47,454 nucleotides of DNA from the NCBI GenBank assembly GCA_016213205.1, contig JACRAZ010000073.1, forward strand, positions 1-47,454. The letters run 5' to 3'. Numbering within the stretch: the stretch's first letter is position 1; every line of letters begins with the position of its first letter. Positions 41,772 through 47,454 of this stretch are shown here, piece by piece. A program made the translations under genes and the position numbers. The notes under the pieces were generated by a model, which saw only the letters and a list, made by a program, of their open reading frames with translations, had not been told where the DNA came from and searched no databases. The stretch comes from Burkholderiales bacterium (GTDB lineage: Bacteria > Pseudomonadota > Gammaproteobacteria > Burkholderiales > Burkholderiaceae_C).

Positions 41772-42776
41772 TCAGCGCAGCAGCCCGTGTTCGGCCAGCA
41801 GCGCCTTCTCGCGCTTGAGCTTGTCCACCACGAAGGCGGCGTACGCAGCCGGGCCCAGGTAGGCGGGCTTCAGGTCGTAGCGCGCCAGGGCCGTGGTGAA
41901 GGCCGGCGAATCCATCGCGCTGCGAAGGGCATCGTGCAAGCGGGTGACGATGAGCGCATCGGTGCCCTTGCGCACCGCAATGCCCAGCGGCGTGCGATCG
42001 GGCGGGTCGAAGCCGGCCTCGGTCATGGCCGGCACGCCGGGGTAGCGGGCATCGCGTTCCTCGTCGAACAGCAGCAGCAGGCGCAGCTGGCCCGCTTCGA
42101 CGTACGGGCGGTAGGCCGGCGTGGCCGCCACCGCCATCACATGGCCGCCCAGCAGCGCGGGCAGCGATTCAGCGTCGCCCCTGTAGGGCACGTGCACCAG
42201 CGTGACGCCAGCCTTGCGCTGCAGTTCCGCCACCAGCAGGTGGCCGGCCGTCAGTTGCCCGGGGGTGCCGATGGTCAGTGTTCGCGGCCGCGCCCGTGCG
42301 TCGGCCACCAGGTCTTGGATGCTGCGCCAGGGCGCATCGGCACGCACCACCAGGCCGGCGCCGGAGAAGCGGCACACGGCGATCACGTACTCGAAATCCG
42401 TCGCCGGGTTCCAGCCGGTCTGGGTGGTGAAGGGCAGCCTGAACACCGGCCCGGCGATCTGCGCCAGCGTGTAGCCATCGGGCGGCGCGTTCACCAGCGC
42501 CTGCGCCGGCAGGGTGCCGCCGGCGCCGGTGCGGTTTTCCACCTGGATGGGCTGGCCCAGGCGGCGGCCGGCCTGTTCGGCCAGCACGCGAAAGGGCATG
42601 TCGGCCGAGCCGCCGGGCGCAAAGCCGATCAGCAGGCGCAGCGGCCGGCTCGGGAACTCGGCCGCGGGCTCGGCCCGGCCCAGCCCCGGCCCCGGCCCCA
42701 GCGCGCCGGCCAGCCCACCGGCCACCCCACCGGCCACCCCACCGGCCAGCAGCACGCGGCGGCGCAGCGGCCTCAC
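41772..42776 (-). CDS. Bug-family (tripartite tricarboxylate transporter) substrate-binding protein
   Basis: A 334-residue periplasmic binding protein of the Bug family. It has a Tat-like signal (LRRRVLLAGG), then FPSRPLRLLIGFAPGGSADMPFRVLAEQAGRRLGQPIQVENRTGAGG, ALVNAPPDGYTL, and the C-terminal half with VPYRGDAESLPALLGG and GHVMAVAATPAY. Bug proteins bind carboxylates or aromatics, and many act without a dedicated transporter. The GTG at 42776 overlaps the preceding stop (GTGA). The signal contains three tandem 12-bp units. Last gene of the protoglobin operon. Confidence 0.92.
   Translation of the reverse strand: MRPLRRRVLLAGGVAGGVAGGLAGALGPGPGLGRAEPAAEFPSRPLRLLIGFAPGGSADMPFRVLAEQAGRRLGQPIQVENRTGAGGTLPAQALVNAPPDGYTLAQIAGPVFRLPFTTQTGWNPATDFEYVIAVCRFSGAGLVVRADAPWRSIQDLVADARARPRTLTIGTPGQLTAGHLLVAELQRKAGVTLVHVPYRGDAESLPALLGGHVMAVAATPAYRPYVEAGQLRLLLLFDEERDARYPGVPAMTEAGFDPPDRTPLGIAVRKGTDALIVTRLHDALRSAMDSPAFTTALARYDLKPAYLGPAAYAAFVVDKLKREKALLAEHGLLR
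42714..42749. repeat. Three tandem 12-bp repeats in the Bug signal-peptide region
   Basis: CCCACCGGCCAC twice, then CCCACCGGCCAG (plus strand). On the coding strand the units add GVAG/GLAG steps (AGGVAGGVAGGLAG) to the hydrophobic core. Copy number could vary by slippage without frame loss. Confidence 0.85.
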
Positions 42777-43894
42777 GAGCCCGCCCCCGTGTACCGGATG
42801 CGGTAAATTGCCCCGGCCAGATCGTCCGAGACCAGCAGGCTGCCGTCCGGTGCCACCAGCACGTCGGCCGGCCGGCCCCAGGCCGCCTCGCCCTGCAGCC
42901 AGCCGGTGACGAACGGGGCGTAGGACAGCGCGCGTGCGCCCTGCAGCGTGACCAGGCTCAGCCGGTAGCCGATGCGGCGCGAGCGGTTCCATGAGCCGTG
43001 CTCGGCGATGATGATCTGGCCGCGGTAGGCGGCCGGGAACTGCGAGCCGGTGTAGAAGCGCATCCCCAGCGCCGCCACGTGCGGGCCCAGCGCCTGCGCC
43101 GGCGGCGTGAAGTCGCTGCAGGGACGCAAGCTGCCGAACTCGGGGTCGGGCAGGGTGCCGCCATGGCAATAGGGGTAGCCGAAGTGCAGGCCGGGGCGGG
43201 GCGCGTGGTTCAGCTCGTCGGGCGGGATGTCGTCGCCCAGCCGGTCGCGGCCGTTCTCGGTGAACCAGAGCTCGCCGCTGCCGGGCTGCCAGTCGAAGCC
43301 CACGCTGTTGCGCACGCCGCGGGCAAACACCTCGAGCTGCCGGCCATCGACCGACAGGCGCAGGATGTTCGCGTAGCGGTCCGGGTCTGGCTGGCAGATG
43401 TTGCAGGGCGCGCCCACCGGCACATAGAGCCAGCCGTCGGGCCCGAAGGCGATGAACTTCCAGCCGTGGCTGGATTCACGCGGCAGGTCGTCGCGCAGCA
43501 CCACCGGTTTCGGCGGCCGGGCCAGGTTGTCGGCGATGCGGTCGAAGCGCAGGATGCGGTGGATGGCCGAGACGTACAGGCTGCCGTCGCGCCAGGCCAC
43601 GCCCACCGGTCGGTCCAGGCCGCTGGCCACCACGTGCAGCGCGCCGGCACGGCCTTCGCGCGAGAGCTCCAGCGCATGCACCTTGCCTTCGTGCATCGAG
43701 CCCACGTAGAGCACCTGGCCACCCTGTGCTCCGGGACCCAGCGCCATCTGGCGCGCATTGGGCACCCGGGCCAGCAGCTCGATCGTGAAGCCCGGCGGCA
43801 GGCGCAGCGTGTTCAGTGGCAGTTCGGCGGCGGCCGCCGGCAGCGCGAGCCCCGACAGCACCAGCAGCGCGATCATGGAGAGCAGGCGCCGCAT
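42773..43894 (-). CDS. PQQ-dependent sugar dehydrogenase, sorbosone-dehydrogenase-like
   Basis: A 373-residue periplasmic beta-propeller. Signal peptide (LLSMIALLVLSGLALPAAAA), then LPPGFTIELLARVPNARQMALGPGAQG, GLDRPVGVAWRDGSLYVSAIHRILRF, GWLYVPVGAPCNICQPDPD, RGVRNSVGFDWQPGSGELWFTENGRDRLGDDIPPDELN and the PHVAALGMRFYTGSQFP stretch. This is the soluble aldose/sorbosone dehydrogenase family that uses PQQ and oxidises aldehydes or sugars; the natural substrate is unknown. The start is one base after the stop of the preceding small gene, and its stop overlaps the Bug gene start. Confidence 0.9.
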   Translation of the reverse strand: MRRLLSMIALLVLSGLALPAAAAELPLNTLRLPPGFTIELLARVPNARQMALGPGAQGGQVLYVGSMHEGKVHALELSREGRAGALHVVASGLDRPVGVAWRDGSLYVSAIHRILRFDRIADNLARPPKPVVLRDDLPRESSHGWKFIAFGPDGWLYVPVGAPCNICQPDPDRYANILRLSVDGRQLEVFARGVRNSVGFDWQPGSGELWFTENGRDRLGDDIPPDELNHAPRPGLHFGYPYCHGGTLPDPEFGSLRPCSDFTPPAQALGPHVAALGMRFYTGSQFPAAYRGQIIIAEHGSWNRSRRIGYRLSLVTLQGARALSYAPFVTGWLQGEAAWGRPADVLVAPDGSLLVSDDLAGAIYRIRYTGAGS

Positions 43895-43895
43895 C

Positions 43896-44243
43896 TCAAT
43901 GCCCCGCCGGCCGCAGCCGGCCCAGCAGCGTGCGCGCCCAGTCGGGCAGCGTGTCGCCAAAGGATTCGGCCTGGCCGTATTCGTCGCCCTCGATCACGGC
44001 GCTGTGCTGCAGCTGGCCGCGACCGCTGACCGACAGTTGCAGCCAGCCGGCGGGCGCGGCGTCCCATTCGAAGCTGATGCGGCCGTCCGGCTCCACCAGC
44101 ACCTGCGGCTGGCGCACGTCTTGGGCCAGCAGGGCCAGCAGGCGCTCGGCTTCGGCCAGGGTGGCGGCATCGGGCGCGGCCCAGCCGCGGCCGGCGCCCA
44201 GCGCGGCGGCTTCGTCGAGCGCGGTTTGCAGCAGGGGTGCCAT
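43896..44243 (-). CDS. Small hypothetical protein in the protoglobin operon
   Basis: A 115-residue cytoplasmic protein with no membrane segment. An N-terminal helical part (ALDEAAALGAGRGWAAPDAATLAEAERLLALLAQDVR) precedes strands VLVEPDGRISFEWDAAPAGWLQLSVSG and QLQHSAVIEGDEYGQAESFGD and a final helix DWARTLLGRLRPAGH. The family is not recognised; the strand pattern resembles small adaptor proteins. ATG 44243 is chosen; a GTG at 44258 is also in frame. Its stop is one base from the dehydrogenase start, so it is translated in the same operon. Confidence 0.75.
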   Translation of the reverse strand: MAPLLQTALDEAAALGAGRGWAAPDAATLAEAERLLALLAQDVRQPQVLVEPDGRISFEWDAAPAGWLQLSVSGRGQLQHSAVIEGDEYGQAESFGDTLPDWARTLLGRLRPAGH

Positions 44244-44272
44244 CGGTCGATTCTGCACCCCCGCGCCCGGGC

Positions 44273-44824
44273 TCAGGCGGGTGAAACCCGGCGCAGCGGC
44301 ACGGCCGGGAAGTCCACCGGCACCGCCAAGGCCACGTTCACGTAATTGGTGAACAGGTTCAGCGCCACGTGGGCCACGATCTCGACGAGCTGCGGTTCGT
44401 CGAAGCCGGCGTCGCGCAGTGCAGCCACGTCGGCCTCGGCCACGTGGCCGCGCTGGTTCACCAACTGCAGCGCGAAGCGCAGCGCGGCCTGGGTCTTCGG
44501 GTCGGCGGATTCGCCGGCTTGCGCGTCGCGCATCTCGTCGGCGCTGGCGCCGGCCTTGCGGCCGAGCGCGGTGTGGGCGGCCAGGCAGTAGTCACAGCCG
44601 TTGCGCTCGGCCACGGCCACGGCGATCTGTTCGCCCAGCCGGGCCGGCAGCGCGCCGCCGCCCAGCGCGCCGAAGGCCGACCACATCATCTGCAGCGCGG
44701 CGGGTGAATGGGCCACGGCCTTGAACATGTTCGGCGTGGCGCCGAAGGCCTGGTGGATGTTCTGCAGCAGCGCGCCGGCGGCGGGGGTGGCGGTGGTGGT
44801 GTCGAGCAGGGTGACGCGGGACAT
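44273..44824 (-). CDS. Carboxymuconolactone decarboxylase/AhpD-family protein
   Basis: A 183-residue alkylhydroperoxidase-like protein: NIHQAFGATPNMFKAVAHSPAALQMMWSAFGALGGGALPARLGEQIAVAVAERNGCDYCLAAHTALGRKAG, then ADVAALRDAGFDEPQLVEIVAHVALNLFTNYVN. The redox CxxC with following His (CDYCLAAH) is the AhpD active site, so peroxidase activity is likely; the reductant is unknown. An AAGGAAG site precedes ATG 44824. It lies 40 bp after the protoglobin gene and 29 bp before the next gene of the operon. Confidence 0.92.
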   Translation of the reverse strand: MSRVTLLDTTTATPAAGALLQNIHQAFGATPNMFKAVAHSPAALQMMWSAFGALGGGALPARLGEQIAVAVAERNGCDYCLAAHTALGRKAGASADEMRDAQAGESADPKTQAALRFALQLVNQRGHVAEADVAALRDAGFDEPQLVEIVAHVALNLFTNYVNVALAVPVDFPAVPLRRVSPA

Positions 44825-44864
44825 GGTTGCTTCCTTTCGAGGGTGGGGTGGGGGGTGTGCGGGA

Positions 44865-45530
44865 TCAGAACTGGCCATCGCGCACGTAGGGCTGGCTCCA
44901 GAGGATGGTCTGCAGTAGCACGCTCTTGACCCAGGCCGCGTGCATGCGCTCCACCTCCGCCGGGCTGGCGCCCTTCTTCGCGAGAAAGGGCTTCAGCGTG
45001 GTGGTGACCGGGATGGTCAGCGCCGGCAGGTAGCGGAAGTTCACCTGCGGCACGCTGGTGACGCCGTCGGTGCGGTTCTTCTTCGCCAGGGCGTGGCGCA
45101 GGCCGATCTCGTGCTGGTAGTCCAGCCAGGGCTGGTCGAACCTGGCATCGGCGGTGTCCAGGATCCACTGGCCGAAGCGCCTGCGCACGGCGGCCAGGTA
45201 GGCCGGGTCGGGCTGGCCGCTGACCGGGTGGCCGAAGAAGGCGACGAGCTCCGGCGTCGAGGCGACGAAGCCGTACCAGACATCGAGCACGGCCTCGGTC
45301 TGGTCCGCCAGGATCGCCTTGCTCTGGCGCAGCGCCTGCACGTCGTCTTCGCCCAGCAGCAGGGTCTTGCGCAGCGAGGCCAGGTCTTTCAGCGTATAGG
45401 GGGCGGTGGCCAGGCCAGGCTGGCCCAGCGCATAGCCGGGGATGGCGGGGGCCGCAAGGGCCGGGGCCGTGGCCAGCAGCGGCAGCAGCAGGCCGAGCGT
45501 GGCGGCAGCGAGGAGTGGGCGTGTCTTCAT
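44865..45530 (-). CDS. Protoglobin with N-terminal signal peptide
   Basis: A 221-residue single-domain haem protein of the protoglobin family (PF11563): EDDVQALRQSKAILADQTEAVLDVWYGFVASTPELVAFF, RRFGQWILDTADARFDQPWLDYQHEIGLRH (proximal His in QHEIGLRH), KKNRTDGVTSVPQVNFRYLPALTIPVTTTLKPFLAKKG and LLQTILWSQPYVRDGQF. In the homologues I know the protein begins at IPGY; here that point is preceded by a signal peptide (LLAAATLGLLLPLLATAPALA), so it is probably periplasmic. First gene of a five-gene operon divergent from an AraC regulator. Confidence 0.9.
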   Translation of the reverse strand: MKTRPLLAAATLGLLLPLLATAPALAAPAIPGYALGQPGLATAPYTLKDLASLRKTLLLGEDDVQALRQSKAILADQTEAVLDVWYGFVASTPELVAFFGHPVSGQPDPAYLAAVRRRFGQWILDTADARFDQPWLDYQHEIGLRHALAKKNRTDGVTSVPQVNFRYLPALTIPVTTTLKPFLAKKGASPAEVERMHAAWVKSVLLQTILWSQPYVRDGQF

Positions 45531-45610
45531 GGTGGGCGGGGCGTCTTGGCGGGTGTCGTGCAACAGCGCACGCCGCCAGTGTCGGCCGCAGGTTGATACC
45601 ATGGGTGACG

Positions 45611-45640
45611 TTTCGTCCATCAAACATCACCTATCGTCCA
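45611..45640. promoter_or_regulatory. 21-bp-spaced direct repeat (candidate AraC-family site)
   Basis: TTTCGTCCA (45611-45619) and TATCGTCCA (45632-45640) match at 8 of 9 positions and are 21 bp apart, two helical turns, the usual spacing for AraC-family half-sites. They lie in the gap between the protoglobin operon and the AraC gene. Confidence 0.55.
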
Positions 45641-45642
45641 GC

Positions 45643-46518
45643 ATGACATCCCCCCCTGCGCCGGCGATCGACCGCCTCTCCACGCTGCTGGAGCGTTTTC
45701 GGGTGCGTGCCAGGCTGTTCCACGCCGGCCCGCTGTGCGGCGTGAGCCACTTTGCGCTGCAGCCGGGGCAGGGCTTCCTGCATGTGCTGCAGCGGGGTGA
45801 ACTGGTGGTGACGCACGGCGCCCGCAGCGGCGCGCCACGGCGCATCACGCTGCGTGAGCCCAGCCTGCTGTTCTACGCCCGCCCGCTGGCACACAGCTTC
45901 CACAACCCGCCCGTGGAGGGGGCCGATTTCAATTGCGCCACGGTGGAGTTCGAGGGCGGTGCGCAGCACCCGTTGGTGCGGGCGCTGCCGCCGCTGGTGG
46001 TGCTGCCGCTGGCGCGCGTGCCCGCGCTCGCGCCGACGCTGGACCTGCTGTTTGCCGAGACCGAGGCCCTGTGCTGCGGCAGCCGCCTGCTGGCCGACCG
46101 GCTGTTCGAGGTGCTGCTGCTGCAACTGCTGCGCTGGCTGCTCGACCATGGCGACGAGGCCGGCGTGTCCACCGGCCTGCTCAACGGCCTGGCCCACCCG
46201 GCCCTGGCGCGTGCGCTGACGGCGCTGCACGAGCGGCCCGGCGACCCCTGGAGCGTGGCCGCCATGGCGCAGTGCGCCGGCATGTCACGCAGTGCATTTG
46301 CCGCGGCGTTCCGGGACACCGTGGGGCAGGCCCCGGCCGATTACCTGGTGGGCTGGCGCCTGAGCCTGGCACAGGCGCGCCTGCGCGAGGGCGCGCCACT
46401 GAAGCTGATTGCGCTGGAGCTGGGCTATGGCAGCGCCTCGGCCCTGTCGCGCGTGTTCAGCCAGCGGCTGGGCAGCGCCCCGCGTGACTGGCTGCGCACA
46501 CTGCCCGCACAGGGCTAG
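45643..46518 (+). CDS. AraC-family transcriptional regulator
   Basis: A 291-residue regulator: an N-terminal cupin-like sensing domain (about 10-180, with RARLFHAGPLCGVSHFALQPGQGFLHVLQRGELVV) and two C-terminal helix-turn-helix motifs (DPWSVAAMAQCAGMSRSAFAAAFRDTVGQAPADYLVGWRL, and LKLIALELGYGSASALSRVFSQRLGSAPRDWL). The ATG at 45643 fits the family's usual N-terminal length; an ATG at 45601 would add 14 residues. It is divergent from the protoglobin operon and is its likely regulator. Direct repeats with AraC-type spacing lie directly upstream. Confidence 0.92.
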   Translation: MTSPPAPAIDRLSTLLERFRVRARLFHAGPLCGVSHFALQPGQGFLHVLQRGELVVTHGARSGAPRRITLREPSLLFYARPLAHSFHNPPVEGADFNCATVEFEGGAQHPLVRALPPLVVLPLARVPALAPTLDLLFAETEALCCGSRLLADRLFEVLLLQLLRWLLDHGDEAGVSTGLLNGLAHPALARALTALHERPGDPWSVAAMAQCAGMSRSAFAAAFRDTVGQAPADYLVGWRLSLAQARLREGAPLKLIALELGYGSASALSRVFSQRLGSAPRDWLRTLPAQG

Positions 46519-46566
46519 TCCGGGCCCCGCTGCTCGGCTGTAAGCTTCGCATCAGGAATGGCGCTC

Positions 46567-46869
46567 ATGCTGCACCGCAACATGAACCTTCCGACAACGA
46601 TGCCCCGCGGTCTTGACGGCCTGCTCGGCGACCTGCGCCGCGCACGCCAGACCGGCGACATGGGCCGGATGGCCTTGCTGTCGTGGTGCGAAGTGCGCCG
46701 CTGGGCCCGCATGGCGGGCGAGCAGTCGCTGGCCGAGCATTCGTCGGACATGATGACCCACAGCCCCTGCGCCACGCGCGAGGAATTCCTGCTGCGCATC
46801 GACGCGCTGATCGCGGAACTGGAGCAGGCGGGCTCGAAGCACCCTGTCGGGCGGCCGATGCCGCGCTGA
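46567..46869 (+). CDS. Small hypothetical protein
   Basis: A 100-residue cytoplasmic protein, helical, with GLDGLLGDLRRARQTGDMGRMALLSWCEVRRWARMAGEQSLAEHS and EEFLLRIDALIAELEQAGSKHP. No family is recognised. The ATG at 46567 is chosen because an AGGA site lies nine bases upstream; an earlier ATG at 46558 is too close to that site. It follows the AraC gene by 48 bp on the same strand and converges with a decayed chemotaxis gene. Confidence 0.65.
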   Translation: MLHRNMNLPTTMPRGLDGLLGDLRRARQTGDMGRMALLSWCEVRRWARMAGEQSLAEHSSDMMTHSPCATREEFLLRIDALIAELEQAGSKHPVGRPMPR

Positions 46870-46874
46870 CGAGT

Positions 46875-47221
46875 TCAGGGGCCGTACGCTCGGGCGATGC
46901 GAATTCGCCAAGGGCGCGTGATGCGCCAGGCCAGCAGCACGGCCGCGATGCTGGAGGCCACGCACAGGGCGACCAGGATCGCGATGGTGCTGCTCATCCT
47001 GCCCTCGACCCGCCGGCAGGCATCGTTGCCCTGGGTGACGACCTTGTCCTCGATCGACGCGAGCAGTTCGTGCGCAGGCCGGTATCCCGTCAGCGCCGGT
47101 TCGTGATGCCGTCCAGGCTGACGGTGGCCACGTGCAGGCCGAAGGCTGCGACGGCCAGCAGCAGTGCGGCCATCGCCACCCGCGAGCCAAACGCCGTGGC
47201 CAGGCGTTGGCCGAGGGTCAT
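46875..47221 (-). pseudogene. Remnant of a methyl-accepting chemotaxis protein gene
   Basis: ATG 47221 opens MTLGQRLATAFGSRVAMAALLLAVAAFGLHVATVSLDG, a typical chemoreceptor N-terminus and first membrane segment, stopping at 47090. Another frame then continues with KVVTQGNDACRRVEG and a second membrane segment (SSTIAILVALCVASSIAAVLLAWRITRPW) before a stop at 46875. The segment closely resembles TM2 of the intact receptor at 6486 (LVAWRITR). Nearly all of the ligand-binding domain, most of HAMP and the whole signalling domain are missing. I infer an internal deletion and frameshift. Confidence 0.7.
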
Positions 47222-47366
47222 TCGCTGAAGCCCGAATCACCCGCTGAAGCGGGCTCACTGGACTACCCTCCGCGCAAAGCGCTCCGGGATTCGCGCTTGG
47301 GAGCGGCCCGGCGGGCTCATAAGGCAACCTCACGGCTCATGAGGGCCGTCGAAGCACTGCGGCGCA

Positions 47367-47433
47367 GGGTTGTCCACGGCGGGGGGCGGTCGGCGCTTGC
47401 GACGAACCGACCGACCGCCGCGGTGGGCAACCC
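47367..47433. repeat. Long GC-rich inverted repeat near the window end
   Basis: Outer arms GGGTTGTCCAC (47367-47377) and GTGGGCAACCC (47423-47433) pair with one G-T wobble. Inner arms GGCGGTCGG (47385-47393) and CCGACCGCC (47411-47419) pair perfectly around a 17-base loop. The surrounding 47222-47454 shows no convincing gene. Role unknown. Confidence 0.5.
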
Positions 47434-47454
47434 GTGTTCGACGCGACGCGTTTC

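Noticed and set aside
47222..47454. Possible tRNA or gene at the right edge
   Set aside because: No cloverleaf with conserved T-arm sequence was seen and no frame has protein-like composition; only the inverted repeat is clear.

Overview
The window is GC-rich bacterial DNA with dense, mostly short-spaced genes and strong G/C preference at third codon positions. Gene families point to a betaproteobacterium of the order Burkholderiales (Rubrivivax/Ideonella/Roseateles-like lineages): Bug-type solute-binding protein, PEP-CTERM protein, NAD-glutamate dehydrogenase of the ~1,600-residue type, FadH, MocR regulator, and a CTTCGTTCG-containing extragenic hairpin. This placement is inference. No mobile element, CRISPR array, rRNA or tRNA was recognised.

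Layout. 1-8.3 kb: 3' end of ettA, a small unknown gene, a lipoprotein zinc metalloprotease, a LytS/LytT-type two-component pair, and a chemotaxis receptor behind a FliA-like promoter. 8.4-13.7 kb: Xaa-Pro aminopeptidase and NDH-2 dehydrogenase on the minus strand, divergent from an OmpR/QseC-type pair, with a perfect palindrome between the divergent genes. 13.8-17.7 kb: a PEP-CTERM-like secreted protein, a 0.7 kb stretch without a convincing gene, then a plus-strand run of an HPF-like ribosome factor, a frameshifted membrane ORF, a TFIIB-type zinc protein, a TerB-like protein and a TerC/Alx transporter. 17.9-23.5 kb: a MocR regulator divergent from OsmC-PaiB-GNAT, then a YCII(DGPF)-SRPBCC-ECF42 sigma module with a matching promoter. 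23.6-28.7 kb: an envelope-stress-like cluster (DUF4398 lipoprotein, two OmpA-like proteins, LuxR-type regulator, stand-alone receiver, CHASE3 histidine kinase, DUF1328 protein, BON lipoprotein). 28.8-36.9 kb: giant glutamate dehydrogenase, a cyclic-nucleotide-binding-domain protein, a PadR regulator and FadH.

37-41.8 kb: a 1,363-residue secreted mosaic protein with a PcRGLX/YetA-like (exo-rhamnogalacturonan-lyase-like) catalytic part. The divergent region upstream carries three LacI-type operators. 41.8-46.5 kb: a tight five-gene minus-strand operon encoding a protoglobin with a signal peptide, an AhpD-like protein, a small unknown, a PQQ-type (sorbosone-like) sugar dehydrogenase and a Bug binding protein. 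It is divergent from an AraC regulator that has 21-bp-spaced direct repeats next to its start. 46.6-47.5 kb: a small unknown gene, a decayed chemotaxis receptor and a long GC hairpin.

The most promising unusual systems are the exported-protoglobin/PQQ-dehydrogenase operon, the LacI-operator-flanked modular lyase, and the ECF42 module with its own recognisable promoter.
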